64,000 nt of DNA from Candidatus Electrothrix gigas (GTDB lineage Bacteria; Desulfobacterota; Desulfobulbia; Desulfobulbales; Desulfobulbaceae). Below are positions 53,418 through 63,777 of this stretch, piece after piece; within the stretch, counting starts at the first letter, position 1, and each line of letters opens with the position of its first letter. The stretch is from the NCBI GenBank assembly GCA_022766165.1, contig QYLO01000006.1, positions 1 through 64,000 of the forward strand, given 5' to 3'. Under the pieces are notes generated by a model. That model was not told where the DNA came from and searched no databases. It saw only the letters and a list, made by a program, of their open reading frames with translations. The position numbers and the translations under genes are program-made.

Positions 53418-54800
53418 TTATTCTATTACGTTGTTAATATTTACATTAATCCAGTGCTGATCCCACCATTCAACCGGGGTGACAAAGATGCCATGAATCA
53501 GCATAGAAAAATGCAGATGATCGCCTCCTGCCATTCCTGTGGTACCGGAATTGCCAATAACCTCTCCTTTTTCTACTGACTGATCTACGGTGACAGCAAT
53601 ACGGCTGAGATGAGAGTAGAGACTACTCACCCCCTGACCGTGATCAAGCAGCACCATATTGCCATAGATTCCAAGATAATCAGCATAAATAACCCTTCCT
53701 CGATTGGCCGCTTCTATTGTAACCCGCTTTGTTGAGGCAATATCCATACCCAGATGGGTTTGATGATCAATTGACTCTCCCTTATAATAATAGGTGCGTT
53801 GATCGGCAAAACCAGCTCTACCTGCACCTGACATACGGAGAAAACGATCCTGCCATAGCTGCTCACTTACCGTGTTTGTACATAAACTTGCAATCTTTTC
53901 TGCATTGCGAATACGGATGGTGTTGTTGACAAAAAGATACTTTTCCAGATTGGTCCCGGTGAGTTCTGGATAGCTCTCTTGAAATTCAGGAATTTTTTTA
54001 TTGAGAAAGCTATCAGAAATGTTAATTCTATCTTTTTTTATCTTTGCGGCTTTCAATCGCATGGAAAAGGTGGTACTGCCCTCATTACCTGCCTGATCAG
54101 CTGCAATAACCAGCATCTTTTTTGGTTTACCACTGTTCCAGGGCAGGGCGATGTAGGCAATAAATCGTTTGTTACTGCCTTCCAGGGGATAGCCTTGAAA
54201 AAACATCTTGTCCAGCATAACACCGTGTCGCTGTGCCGGTTCAGAAACATTGTAAATAACAATACCACTCCCTCCGGGTGCAATATATTGCTGCGCATGT
54301 TCAATATGCACTCGTGGTGCCCTGGTGTCAATCGTTACTGGAAAGGTAAGGGTTGTTACATTGCCTTGCAAACTGCCGTTTAAGGAAAAATCATGTACAG
54401 TAACAACAAGTTGAGCCTTACCCTCTTTTGCTCCGGCCTTTTGAACATCTAAGGTAAGTGCCTCCTGTATTTCACTGGGACCAGCCTTTGAGAGCCAAGC
54501 TTTCCGGTGGAAGCTCTTTGTAAAAAGTTGAAATTCTTTCTCATTTTGTTGAAGAACAATAAGGATTTGCTGGATACCGCTTCTGTGGTCAGCTGCCTTG
54601 AGCTGTATCTCCTGCGGGCTGCCAAGAAAGAGAAGTTCTTTATTGAGTGTAACCTGTGGTTTTTCTGTTTCAAAAAGGATAAATCCAGCTACTACTCCAG
54701 CAAGAACGATAAAGAGGATAAGGATGATGAGGATATTGCGTCCCAGTCCTTTTTTACTGGAACGGGAACGGCCTATTCTGCGTCTGTTTTTTAAACTCAT
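53418..54800 (-). CDS. Membrane-anchored M23 family metallopeptidase
   Basis: A basic N-terminus (KNRRRIGRSRSSKKG) and one helix (about 24-44) anchor it. A periplasmic region with beta-sandwich-like segments (about 50-240) precedes the M23 domain (about 330-450). Zinc ligands are H349 and D353 (HLGMDIAS) and H428-x-H430 (DHLHFSM), so it looks active. Likely a cell-wall endopeptidase. It is 43 bp upstream of lptF on the same strand. Distinct from the bactofilin-linked M23 at 2540-3667. Confidence 0.9.
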   Translation of the reverse strand: MSLKNRRRIGRSRSSKKGLGRNILIILILFIVLAGVVAGFILFETEKPQVTLNKELLFLGSPQEIQLKAADHRSGIQQILIVLQQNEKEFQLFTKSFHRKAWLSKAGPSEIQEALTLDVQKAGAKEGKAQLVVTVHDFSLNGSLQGNVTTLTFPVTIDTRAPRVHIEHAQQYIAPGGSGIVIYNVSEPAQRHGVMLDKMFFQGYPLEGSNKRFIAYIALPWNSGKPKKMLVIAADQAGNEGSTTFSMRLKAAKIKKDRINISDSFLNKKIPEFQESYPELTGTNLEKYLFVNNTIRIRNAEKIASLCTNTVSEQLWQDRFLRMSGAGRAGFADQRTYYYKGESIDHQTHLGMDIASTKRVTIEAANRGRVIYADYLGIYGNMVLLDHGQGVSSLYSHLSRIAVTVDQSVEKGEVIGNSGTTGMAGGDHLHFSMLIHGIFVTPVEWWDQHWINVNINNVIE

Positions 54801-54909
54801 GGTAAAAGGTAAGATCAGGAGTTATCGTTGAGGTTTTTTAGATTTCTTAGGATTTTTTTGTACAAGGCTACTGTATACCACTAACCTAAGAGGTTAATAT
54901 AAAGTTGTA

Positions 54910-56436
54910 TTACTCATCCCAAATAACCTTGTACTGCTCTGTGTGAAGATTATGCTCCGTGGACACGGTGATTTTTTTCCCTGTGGTTTTTTCAAGATGG
55001 CGGAGATGATGCGCTTCATCTTGGGACAGGGAACTGGCAATATGGGGATGTGCTTTAATGGCTATATTTTTTCCGTTTGCCTTGTGGTTTTCTCGGTATA
55101 TCTTACGGAAAATTTCATAACAGATTGTCTGACGTGACTTGATAATACCCTCGCCCCCGCAGTAAAAGCAGGGTTCGCACATCAGTTGTGATAAACTCTC
55201 ACTCGAGCGTTTTCGGGTCATCTGCACGAGGCCAAACTCTGAAACCTTGAGAATGTTGACCCGGTTTTTATCTTTGCGCATAGCCTCCTGAAAGGCATGA
55301 TACAGCTCTTCCCGGTGCTGTTCTGCTTCCATGTCTATGAAGTCAATTATAATGATTCCGCCAATATTACGTAGCCTGAGCTGGTAGGCAATCTCTTTTA
55401 CCGCCTCCATATTGGTTTTGTAAATAGTCTCATTGAGATTATTTCTCCCAACATAACGGCCCGTATTAACATCTACCACGGTTAATGCCTCTGTATTTTC
55501 GATAATAAGGTATCCACCAGAGCGTAGCCATACCTTTTTATCAATTGCCCGGGCAACGTCTACTTCAATACCGTAGGCATCAAATATAGGGCGTTTGTTA
55601 TCATAGTAAACAATTCTATTTTTTAACTTTGGAGCAAAGGTCAGAACAAATTTGAGAAGACGTTCATGCATGCTCTTGGAATCTACAACAAGCTCATTAA
55701 TGCTGTCTGTGAAAAGATCTCGCACAGCCTTGAGAACCATGTCCAAATCTTTGTAAATCAGGGAGGGAGCTAATGCCTGGCGGGCATTAGAGCAGATATC
55801 ATCCCAGAGGAGCAAGAGAAACTCCATATCTGCTTCAATCTCGGATGTTGTGACATTTTCAGCAACGGTACGGACAATAAATCCTGTTCCTTTGGGGCGA
55901 AGTTGTTCGATTTTTTGTCGCAGTTCTTCACGGATATTTTTATCTTCTATTTGTCTTGAAATACCGATATGATCGGTCAAGGGCATAAAAACGAGGTTGC
56001 GACAGGGCAAGGTTATGTGGCATGTTAGTCGAGCCCCCTTGGAACCAATAGGTTCTTTTTCAATCTGCACTAAAATGTTTTGTCCTTCTTTGATCAGTTC
56101 CTTAATAGATTTACTAATTTTTTCTGTTTTTTTGTCTGTTGTATCAACTGTAGCATCTATTTTTTCTCTCCTTGCAAGCTGTCCTGTTGAGGACGAGAAT
56201 TGGGCCATTGATATATCAATATCATCAACATAAAGAAATCCTGAACGCTCAAGACCGATATCGACAAACGCAGCCTGCATACCTGGCAAAACCCGGACTA
56301 CTTTACCGTAGTATATATTGCCTACCAAGCCCTTTTCCGTCAGCCGTTCAAGGTGGAACTCAAGCAGGTTGCCACGTTCTACTACGGCGATACGGTTTTC
56401 ATACGGCGTGGCATTGATTACAATGTCTGTATACAT
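54910..56436 (-). CDS. rng: Ribonuclease G/E family endoribonuclease
   Basis: A 508-aa RNase G-type enzyme for 16S rRNA and mRNA processing. The S1-like domain is at about 35-130 (GNIYYGKVVRVLPGMQAAFV followed by DIG), and the catalytic carboxylates are in VVDVNTGRYVG and IIIDFIDME. The zinc-link CEPCFYCGGEG and the DNase I-like domain are intact, and there is no RNase E C-terminal scaffold. A small insert near residues 80-112 (SSTGQLARREKIDATVDTTD) interrupts the S1 domain. Confidence 0.93.
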   Translation of the reverse strand: MYTDIVINATPYENRIAVVERGNLLEFHLERLTEKGLVGNIYYGKVVRVLPGMQAAFVDIGLERSGFLYVDDIDISMAQFSSSTGQLARREKIDATVDTTDKKTEKISKSIKELIKEGQNILVQIEKEPIGSKGARLTCHITLPCRNLVFMPLTDHIGISRQIEDKNIREELRQKIEQLRPKGTGFIVRTVAENVTTSEIEADMEFLLLLWDDICSNARQALAPSLIYKDLDMVLKAVRDLFTDSINELVVDSKSMHERLLKFVLTFAPKLKNRIVYYDNKRPIFDAYGIEVDVARAIDKKVWLRSGGYLIIENTEALTVVDVNTGRYVGRNNLNETIYKTNMEAVKEIAYQLRLRNIGGIIIIDFIDMEAEQHREELYHAFQEAMRKDKNRVNILKVSEFGLVQMTRKRSSESLSQLMCEPCFYCGGEGIIKSRQTICYEIFRKIYRENHKANGKNIAIKAHPHIASSLSQDEAHHLRHLEKTTGKKITVSTEHNLHTEQYKVIWDE

Positions 56437-56678
56437 ATATTGTGTTATCTCTCCTAGGGAAGCCTACAGAAACCACGGGGCCAGAGGAGGGATGAGAAGT
56501 ATATAAAAAGTTTCAGGACACTTTTTCAACAGCAAAAAATAATTTATGATACTCGACAACAAAGGAATTTTCCAGAATAAATTTTTTTATATCACAGGGA
56601 AGAACAGAATATAGCTCCCGTTTTACCCCTCTGGGGCCGGATATGTGCCTGTTGTAGTTTACCTCTTATGCTCGTGTT

Positions 56679-58106
56679 ATGCCTGTTTACGAAAGAAATG
56701 CGCTGAAGACTCTGTTGCAGCAAATCAAACAAGGGAATCTTGTCCCTGCTTACCTGTTTATCGGAGAACGCTATCTCTGTCAACAGGCCGCAGATCAGAT
56801 AGCCAAACTTTTATGTACTGATGGAGGAACTGTCCACAGTATTGATGGTGATACAGAGGACAGTCATCTTACGCTTTCCAAACTCAGGAGTTTTAGCCTG
56901 TTGGGAGGCAAGCAGATCTTTCGAGTCAACAACACCAGATTGTTTCACTCCAAAAATGTAACAAAGGCTCTCTGGACAAGGGCTGTACAGGCGCATGAAA
57001 AGGAGAAGCCTGAAAAGGCGTTGCAGTATCTTCAGGCCATGATGGAGGCGGGTGGACTGGACAGCAGTGAAAAAGAAAATGATCCGGCCAGCCTCACTGT
57101 TGCGCAGTGGAAAAAATGCTTTGGTTTTGGCAAGCCTGCTGGAAAATTAGCCTGGACAGGAGAGCTTCTTGCCCGTTTTTCTTCAGGGGCGGACGGCGGG
57201 ACTCCTCGCTCTGATCGGAAGAGCGGAAAAAGTACAGGAAAAAGTACAGGAAAAAATACCGGAGAAATGGTGCTGGCTGCACTTGATGGAGGAATACCGC
57301 AGAATAACATCCTGATGCTGCTGGCTGAAGACGTTGATAAACGCAAAAAATTGTATAAATCCTTTCAGGATAAATATGCTGTAATCAACCTGCAGGTTGA
57401 TACCGGAGCAAGTGCGCAGGCCAAAAAGGTTCAGCAGACAGTGCTTCAGGAGCAAGTACACACTGTGCTGCACAAGCTGAACAAGACAATGGCAGCAGGC
57501 GTTATGGAACAACTGCTTGAGCGAGTTGGATTTCATCCTGTTGCCGTGGTGATGGAAACAGAAAAGTTGGCCTTATCAGTGGGGGAGACACAGCAAATTA
57601 CCAAGGAAGATCTTGACCGTATGGTCGGCCGTACTCGCCAAGAAGCTGTTTTTGAACTGACCCAAGCAATCACTGAGAGAAAGGTGGATCAGGCCCTGCT
57701 TATTGCCTCACGACTTCAGGAAAACGGTATTCATGCCTTAGCTCTTGTGGCAACATTACGAAAATTTACCCGGACCCTGTTACTCTTTCGGGTACTCCTC
57801 GAACAGGAGCAGTATCATTTTCGTCCTGGTATGTCCGCAAAAATGTTTCAGGAACAATGTTTGCCAGCCTTAAAGCAGAACGAGCGGTGGAAGAGTGAAC
57901 TTGCAGGTCATCCTTTTGCCCTTTACATGCGCTTTAAGACAGCCGCTGGTTTTTCCACAGATCTTCTCCGGACGTGGTTGAACGATATTCTTTCCGCAGA
58001 TATGCGTTTAAAGGGATCTTCCATAGATACGGAGACCGTTGTCCAGCATGTCATTCTCTCAATGATGACCGCAGTCGAGAAAGGGAGCTTGCAAAATCGT
58101 TCTTGA
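56679..58106 (+). CDS. holA: DNA polymerase III delta subunit with a central insertion
   Basis: The delta subunit opens the beta clamp as part of the clamp loader. The N-terminal part (LLQQIKQGNLVPAYLFIGER) and the C-terminal helical part (about 335-470, QAVFELTQAITERKVDQALL) match HolA. At 475 aa it is about 130 residues longer than the norm. The excess lies at about 105-215 and includes a Gly/Ser/Lys repeat (GKSTGKSTGKNTG) coded by a 12-bp DNA repeat near 57230-57260. Whether it disturbs clamp loading is unknown. Confidence 0.85.
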   Translation: MPVYERNALKTLLQQIKQGNLVPAYLFIGERYLCQQAADQIAKLLCTDGGTVHSIDGDTEDSHLTLSKLRSFSLLGGKQIFRVNNTRLFHSKNVTKALWTRAVQAHEKEKPEKALQYLQAMMEAGGLDSSEKENDPASLTVAQWKKCFGFGKPAGKLAWTGELLARFSSGADGGTPRSDRKSGKSTGKSTGKNTGEMVLAALDGGIPQNNILMLLAEDVDKRKKLYKSFQDKYAVINLQVDTGASAQAKKVQQTVLQEQVHTVLHKLNKTMAAGVMEQLLERVGFHPVAVVMETEKLALSVGETQQITKEDLDRMVGRTRQEAVFELTQAITERKVDQALLIASRLQENGIHALALVATLRKFTRTLLLFRVLLEQEQYHFRPGMSAKMFQEQCLPALKQNERWKSELAGHPFALYMRFKTAAGFSTDLLRTWLNDILSADMRLKGSSIDTETVVQHVILSMMTAVEKGSLQNRS

Positions 58107-58261
58107 GCATTACAATACAAAGAGAGAACATCTTTATGAGTAAGGCCGGACATATCGGGCTGTTCTCTCTTGTTCCGATAAGCATGGATATGCTGAAGAA
58201 TGAGTGGCGAAGGGTTGACATATATTGACATTTAATATTTTAACAGCATATAATCAAGAAG

Positions 58262-58576
58262 ATGGGAAAAACAGATTCAGGACATAAAGAAGAAATACTG
58301 ACGAAGGACAAAAGGGCTTTGCAAGAACCTCCCCTGTATAAGGTACTTCTTCATAATGACGATTATACAACTATGGAGTTTGTGGTTATGGTGCTGGAAA
58401 CTATTTTTGGCAAAGACACCGCAGAGGCAACCACGATTATGCTCAATGTCCACCATGATGGGACAGGGGTAGCCGGTGTGTATTCCCGTGAAATCGGAGA
58501 GAGCAAGGTTTCGGAAGTGCATCAGACGGCCCGCAAAAATCAATTTCCGTTGAAATGCTCGTTAGAAAAGGCATAA
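58262..58576 (+). CDS. clpS: ATP-dependent Clp protease adaptor ClpS
   Basis: Delivers N-degron substrates to ClpAP. The core domain starts PPLYKVLLHNDDYTTMEFVV (the N-end-binding loop), and includes TTIMLNVHHDGTGVAGVYSR. At 104 aa it is complete. It lies 106 bp upstream of clpA, the standard pairing. Confidence 0.96.
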   Translation: MGKTDSGHKEEILTKDKRALQEPPLYKVLLHNDDYTTMEFVVMVLETIFGKDTAEATTIMLNVHHDGTGVAGVYSREIGESKVSEVHQTARKNQFPLKCSLEKA

Positions 58577-58645
58577 AAGGTATAAAAGATAAAAAAGGTA
58601 AAAGGTATATTGACCTTTTCTTTTGGCATTGACCACTACCTTTTA

Positions 58646-58685
58646 GGCATATAATAGAGATATTAGCCATATAATAGAGATATGT
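58646..58685 (+). repeat. Two 20-bp tandem repeats, each with TATAAT, ahead of clpA
   Basis: GGCATATAATAGAGATATTA is followed by a near copy with GCCATATAATAGAGATAT that runs into the clpA start codon. Both carry a -10-like TATAAT. The second would give a nearly leaderless clpA mRNA, so at most the first is a likely promoter element. Confidence 0.55.
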
Positions 58686-60952
58686 TAAGTCGAGAATTAG
58701 AATTAGCCTTGATCAAGGCCATAAAAGAGGCTAAGGCAAAAAAACACGAGTATGTGACTGTTGAACACATGCTCTGGGGACTTCTGCATGATGATCTTGC
58801 TGCCCATATTATTAATAAATGCGGCGGCGATAATAACTCAATCCGGGAGCGACTCAAGGAGTTTCTTGCCGGTGGTGTGCCGTTATTAGGTGCAGGAAAG
58901 GACGAGCCTTCACAGACAGTTGCCTTTAACCGGGTGTTGCAGCGGGCTGTGAACCATGTCCAGAGTTGCGGTAAAAAAGAAGTGGACACCGGCGATGTGC
59001 TGGTTTCCATCTTTGCAGAACCTGATTCTCATGCGGTGTATTTTCTCGGCAGTGAAGGGGTCGGCAGGATGGAAGTAGTGGAGTATATTTCTCATAATAT
59101 TCCTGAAAACCTTCAGAAAAAGCCTGCTCCTCAACCAGATGAAAAAGCTTCAAGTACAAAGAAGAAAAGGGGCAAAAACGATGTGCTGGAACTGTTTACA
59201 GTCAACTTTGCACAACTGGCTCAACAGGAGCGGATTGATCCCTTGATTGGTCGCGTCCGTGAACTTGAACGGATGATGCAGGTTCTCTGTCGGCGGCGGA
59301 AGAATAACCCGCTGTTAGTGGGTGAGCCTGGGGTAGGTAAAACCGCCATTGCAGAGGGATTAGCTCTGCGTATTTATGAGGACAGTGTTACTCGGCAAGA
59401 GGAAACACCAGACCCTGACAAGATGGTGCCGGATCTGCTCCAAGACACAACAATCTACATGTTGGATATGGGCGCTCTTGTTGCTGGAACCAAGTACAGG
59501 GGAGACTTTGAAAAACGGCTCAAGGCTGTGGTGGCGTCTGTAGAGGCCAAGGACAATGCCATTCTCTTTATTGATGAAATGCATACCATTATTGGAGCAG
59601 GTGCGACTAGCGGAGGTTCCATGGACGCCTCCAATCTTCTCAAGCCAGCCCTCCAAGCAGGAACGATCCGCTGTATTGGTTCAACAACATACGAAGAGCA
59701 TAAAAATTATATTGAAAAAGACCGGGCCCTCTCCCGTCGATTTCAGAAAATTGATATTGAGGAACCTTCTGTGCAGGATACCTGTGCAATTCTCAAGGGC
59801 TTGCAGTCCCGTTACGAGGAGCATCATGATCTTTCTTACTCCGCAGAGGCTCTTGAAACAACAGCGGAACTGGCTGAACGATATATCAACGATCGTTTTC
59901 TGCCAGACAAGGCGATTGATGTCATGGATGAGGTTGGGGCTTCTCTGCGCTTGGCAGGCAAAACCGGTTCAACTGTCACGGTTGAGGATGTAGAAAAAAT
60001 TGTCTCTAAGATGGCAAGAGTTCCAGTGGTTTCTGCAAATAACGATGAAACTGACGGCCTCCGTAACTTAGAAGATAAGCTCAAGTCGGTTATTTTTGGG
60101 CAGGATGAGGCGGTTGTTGAGGTGGTACAGGCAGTAAAACGTTCCAAGGCTGGCTTGGGCAATCCTCTTTCCCCCACAGGTTGTTTTCTCTTTGCCGGAC
60201 CTACGGGTGTGGGCAAAACCGAGGTGGCAAGACAGTTGGCTCAGGCAATGTCTATTCACTTTGAACGCTTTGATATGAGTGAGTATATGGAAAAACATGC
60301 CGTGGCACGTCTTATTGGTGCGCCTCCCGGCTATGTTGGCTTTGAGCAGGGCGGTTTACTCACAGATGCCATTCGCAAGCATCCGCATACTGTGCTGTTA
60401 TTAGATGAAATCGAAAAGGCGCATCCTGATGTTTTCTCCATTCTTCTTCAGGTAATGGATCATTCAACCTTAACAGATAACAGCGGTCGACGAGCTGATT
60501 TTCGCAATGTTATTTTGATGATGACCACCAATGCCGGCGCTCGTGAGATGAGTGAGCGAAGCATTGGCTTTATCGGTGATAGCAAAGGAAAAGAGCAAAA
60601 GGCCCTGAAAACCCTGTTTACCCCGGAATTTAGAAACAGACTTGACAGCGCAATTACCTTCCATGCCTTGGAAATGGATGCGGTTGAACGAATTGTTGAT
60701 AAGATGGTGGTTGAACTCCAAGGACAGTTGGCAGATAAAAATGTCGAGATCTCTTTGACTCCGGCGGCCCGGCGTGGCTTGGCCGAAGAGGGATATGATC
60801 CAGCAAACGGTGCGCGTCCTTTGCGCCGTTTAATCATGAAAGAGATTGGCGATGTGCTGACAGAAGAAATTCTTTTTGGTAAGCTTAGTAAAGGTGGAAA
60901 GGTACGTATTGGTCGACGTAGAGGCAAAATGACCTTTTCTTATCCTCAGTAA
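58682..60952 (+). CDS. clpA: ATP-dependent Clp protease ATP-binding subunit ClpA
   Basis: AAA+ unfoldase for ClpP. The Clp-N domain (about 1-140) begins [20 protein letters not shown] and has [13 protein letters not shown]. Walker A of AAA-1 is GEPGVGKT and of AAA-2 is GPTGVGKT, with Walker [10 protein letters not shown] and [13 protein letters not shown]. No ClpB-type middle coiled coil. Length 756 aa is standard. clpP is not in the window. Confidence 0.97.
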   Translation: MLSRELELALIKAIKEAKAKKHEYVTVEHMLWGLLHDDLAAHIINKCGGDNNSIRERLKEFLAGGVPLLGAGKDEPSQTVAFNRVLQRAVNHVQSCGKKEVDTGDVLVSIFAEPDSHAVYFLGSEGVGRMEVVEYISHNIPENLQKKPAPQPDEKASSTKKKRGKNDVLELFTVNFAQLAQQERIDPLIGRVRELERMMQVLCRRRKNNPLLVGEPGVGKTAIAEGLALRIYEDSVTRQEETPDPDKMVPDLLQDTTIYMLDMGALVAGTKYRGDFEKRLKAVVASVEAKDNAILFIDEMHTIIGAGATSGGSMDASNLLKPALQAGTIRCIGSTTYEEHKNYIEKDRALSRRFQKIDIEEPSVQDTCAILKGLQSRYEEHHDLSYSAEALETTAELAERYINDRFLPDKAIDVMDEVGASLRLAGKTGSTVTVEDVEKIVSKMARVPVVSANNDETDGLRNLEDKLKSVIFGQDEAVVEVVQAVKRSKAGLGNPLSPTGCFLFAGPTGVGKTEVARQLAQAMSIHFERFDMSEYMEKHAVARLIGAPPGYVGFEQGGLLTDAIRKHPHTVLLLDEIEKAHPDVFSILLQVMDHSTLTDNSGRRADFRNVILMMTTNAGAREMSERSIGFIGDSKGKEQKALKTLFTPEFRNRLDSAITFHALEMDAVERIVDKMVVELQGQLADKNVEISLTPAARRGLAEEGYDPANGARPLRRLIMKEIGDVLTEEILFGKLSKGGKVRIGRRRGKMTFSYPQ

Positions 60953-61159
60953 GTAACAACAATTCTGCCTCTTTTTTAAGGAAAGGAGACAACAAAATAT
61001 GAAAGAAAGTACTTTCATATAAAAAAATTCTAGCGTTAGTTGTCGTCAGGCATTATACATCAGGTGATTATCTGGTATGCATCTGATGCCGTCCTTCTGT
61101 CTGTTACTCACTGTCTGTAGCTGATTGGACAAAAAATACTTTTTCAATGGAGAAAAAAA

Positions 61160-61501
61160 ATGGTTAAAAATATTATTTATGTTCTTATTCTTGCTGTAAT
61201 CGGTATTCCCTCTTGGCAGATTGGTACGGTTATGTTGGAGAAAAAGAAGGTTACCTATCTGATCCAGGAACAGGCCAATACAATTAAAAAATACGATAAC
61301 CCAGATCTTGTTAAGAGATATCTAAAAGAAAATTTAGAGCTTATGGGTCTCCCAACAGAGTTTTCCTTTGAAAGTCTTGAACGGAGAAAGGTCAAGATTG
61401 GTTATACATACTATGGAGATGCCACTATTTTTGGCTATACCTATTATGAGGTGGAAGAGGATATAGAGGCGATAACAGAAGATGGTCAATTTGATAGATG
61501 A
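61160..61501 (+). CDS. Small membrane-anchored protein of unknown function (113 aa)
   Basis: One N-terminal helix (about 4-24, IIYVLILAVIGIPSWQIGTVM) then a soluble domain of about 85 residues with an amphipathic helix (DLVKRYLKENLELMGLP) and strands (VKIGYTYYGDATIFGYTYYE). Reminiscent of DUF4845 proteins, but not secure. AATGGAGAAAAAA precedes ATG 61160. It lies 75 bp before the transglutaminase gene. Confidence 0.6.
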   Translation: MVKNIIYVLILAVIGIPSWQIGTVMLEKKKVTYLIQEQANTIKKYDNPDLVKRYLKENLELMGLPTEFSFESLERRKVKIGYTYYGDATIFGYTYYEVEEDIEAITEDGQFDR

Positions 61502-61576
61502 TGTATAAGCCGGAGCAAGTAGGTAAAGTAGGTAAAAGTAGCACCTTTTTATTCTGGCTTTTTTCTGGTATTCCCC

Positions 61577-63052
61577 ATGACTGCCCGTATACTGAAAATT
61601 TTTATTGTCTACTGTTGGCTTGCCCTGCTTGTCTCTCTGGTACAACGGGATTTTTTTATTCATGCCTTGGAGAGTGATGAACAGGAGATCTTAATTCAGG
61701 CAAAACATCAGCAATACTATGGGGTACATCTTCATAATAAACGCATAGGCTATGTTATGGAGGATATCCGCCCCTATGCCAATGGAGAGGGAGAGGAAGG
61801 GGTGCGTATCCGCCAACAGGCTTCGCTCCGACTCAAGGTGCTTAATTCGGTACAACCGATTACAATGAAGCTCAATGCCACTGCGGGCAACGGCCTACAA
61901 CTTCGTACCTTTGAGTTTTTTTTCTCCTCTCCATTTTATAAAACAACGGCAAAGGGACAGGTCAACGGGAACACGGTACATTTTACTTTAGATACCGATG
62001 GAGCCACAATCAAGGATTCAATCACTCTGCAAGGCCCGCCGATATTGCCGCTCAATCAACGGGGCTATCTTTTAAGTGCGTTGAGTACAAAGGGAGACAA
62101 ACTAAAGATTCCCTTTTTTGATCCTTTTTCCCTTGCTGCCCGATCTTCTGTAGTGACCTATAATGGTCAGGAAAAGAAGCTGTTAAATGAGCGGATATAC
62201 CAATTGCACCATTTTACAGAATCATACTCTGGGATGAAGGTCAACTTTTGGCTGGACGATCAGGGAAAGGTTATCCAACAACGATCACCTGCTGGTTTTA
62301 TTTTTCAGGCAGAACCAAAATTCAAGGCAATGGATATCCGGGACAGTGGAGATGAACTCTTATCCACTGTTGCTGTGCAGTATACTGGCAAACCTTTTCA
62401 GGAAAATGCGCAGAACGCAACGTATCAGGTACAGTTTCCCCAAGAGGCAGAGGTTGATTTAAACGGTGGTCGTCAGCATTTTGCCAATGGCAGGCTTGTG
62501 TTGCAAAAAGAAATGTTTCCACCGCAACCAACAGATGATGCTCAGACCTCTGGAGAACGTTGCAGTGATAACAGTGCCTCCTTAACAGCAAGTCGCTATG
62601 TGCAGGCCGATGATCCGGCGATTAGAGCAAAGGCTCAGGAAATTATTGGGCAGGAGGTTGATCCTGTTCGTCAGGTTCCTCTATTGGTGGAATGGGTATA
62701 CAAAAACATTGAAAAACGTCCGGTTATTGGCTTGCCTGATGCCTTAACCACGTTACAAAGCGGCAAAGGAGATTGCAATGAACATGCAGCACTCTTTGCA
62801 GCCCTTGCCCGTAGTCTTAGTATTCCCACAACCATTGCTGCTGGTGTTACCCGACAAAAGAATGCCTTTTATTACCATGCTTGGAACGAGGTCTGTTTAA
62901 ACGGGCAATGGATCAGCTTGGATACCACGGTTAATCAGCTACCTGCTGATCTGTATCATATCCGCTTTACCCGTGGCGACCTCGAAGGGCAGCTTGCAAT
63001 CGGAGCCTTGATCGGGAAATTGCAGATTGAGATCTTGCCAGCTCAGGAATAA
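61577..63052 (+). CDS. Exported transglutaminase-like protein
   Basis: A signal or anchor helix (about 5-24: ILKIFIVYCWLALLVSLVQR) leads to a periplasmic region of about 300 residues made of beta-strands, then a transglutaminase-like core near 365-470. The Cys-His-Asp triad is clear: GKGDCNEHAALFAALARSL (Cys), YYHAWNEVCLNG (His) and WISLDTTVNQ (Asp). It could be a peptidase or a cross-linker. No neighbour points to a substrate, apart from the small membrane protein upstream. Confidence 0.85.
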   Translation: MTARILKIFIVYCWLALLVSLVQRDFFIHALESDEQEILIQAKHQQYYGVHLHNKRIGYVMEDIRPYANGEGEEGVRIRQQASLRLKVLNSVQPITMKLNATAGNGLQLRTFEFFFSSPFYKTTAKGQVNGNTVHFTLDTDGATIKDSITLQGPPILPLNQRGYLLSALSTKGDKLKIPFFDPFSLAARSSVVTYNGQEKKLLNERIYQLHHFTESYSGMKVNFWLDDQGKVIQQRSPAGFIFQAEPKFKAMDIRDSGDELLSTVAVQYTGKPFQENAQNATYQVQFPQEAEVDLNGGRQHFANGRLVLQKEMFPPQPTDDAQTSGERCSDNSASLTASRYVQADDPAIRAKAQEIIGQEVDPVRQVPLLVEWVYKNIEKRPVIGLPDALTTLQSGKGDCNEHAALFAALARSLSIPTTIAAGVTRQKNAFYYHAWNEVCLNGQWISLDTTVNQLPADLYHIRFTRGDLEGQLAIGALIGKLQIEILPAQE

Positions 63053-63093
63053 ATTGCTCCCGTCACTCCTTTTATTCCTGGTAGCGCAGTCTC

Positions 63094-63777
63094 TTACACC
63101 ATCTTCTCCTGAGACCAGTCATTATGCTCAAACTCAGCATGATCTGGTTTTTTCGGCTGTATCTCTTCCATGCGTTGCCGAAGCCAGGTCATAACTTTAT
63201 CAAATTCGTTGCTCATCTCCTGCATGGCCTTGCCCCGATGACTGACCGCACTTTTTTCTGCCATGCCAACCTCGGCAAAGGTCTTGCCAAAGTCTTCATA
63301 ATAAAAAATAGGGTCATAGCCAAAGCCTGCCTCTCCCTGGCGTTCTTGAGTAATGCTGCCCTCACAACTCGCTTCCCAGGTCAGGGCAGGCCCTCCTGGC
63401 GTTGCTAACGAGAGAACGCACTGAAAACGGGCTGTACGATCTGTTTTCCCCTGCATCTCTTGGAGCAATTTTTCGCAGTTATCCCAATCTGTGGCATTTT
63501 CACCGCTGTAGCGAGCCGAGTACACCCCAGGGGCACCGTTAAGGGCATCGACCACCAAACCAGAATCATCGGCAAGGGCTGGGAGACCGAGTACTCTCGC
63601 ATAGTGATGCGCCTTTTTATAGGCATTATCATCAAAGGTCTCTCCATCTTCAACTGCTTCAGGCAATGGGCCGTAATCTTTGAGGCATTTCACCTCAATG
63701 GGAAAATCTTTTACCAGCTCTTGAAACTCTTTTACCTTATTTTGATTATTGGTGGCAAGAACAATAATGTTGTGCAT
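63094..63777 (-). CDS. rdgB: Non-canonical purine NTP pyrophosphatase (dITP/XTP)
   Basis: Cleans the nucleotide pool of ITP, dITP and XTP. NNQNKVKEFQEL binds the triphosphate, ADDSGLVVDALNGAPGVYSA and SAVSHRGKAM are HAM1-family signatures, and the catalytic D lies in the ADDSG loop. At 227 aa it has a tail of about 25 residues beyond the family norm (EEIQPKKPDHAEFEHNDWS). The 223 bp past it to the window end show no gene. Confidence 0.95.
   Translation of the reverse strand: MHNIIVLATNNQNKVKEFQELVKDFPIEVKCLKDYGPLPEAVEDGETFDDNAYKKAHHYARVLGLPALADDSGLVVDALNGAPGVYSARYSGENATDWDNCEKLLQEMQGKTDRTARFQCVLSLATPGGPALTWEASCEGSITQERQGEAGFGYDPIFYYEDFGKTFAEVGMAEKSAVSHRGKAMQEMSNEFDKVMTWLRQRMEEIQPKKPDHAEFEHNDWSQEKMV

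Noticed and set aside
58116..58228. Small open frame between holA and clpS (MSKAGHIGLFSLVPISMDML)
   Set aside because: An ATG at 58137 gives about 30 residues with a weak ribosome site and no recognisable family; too little to support a gene.
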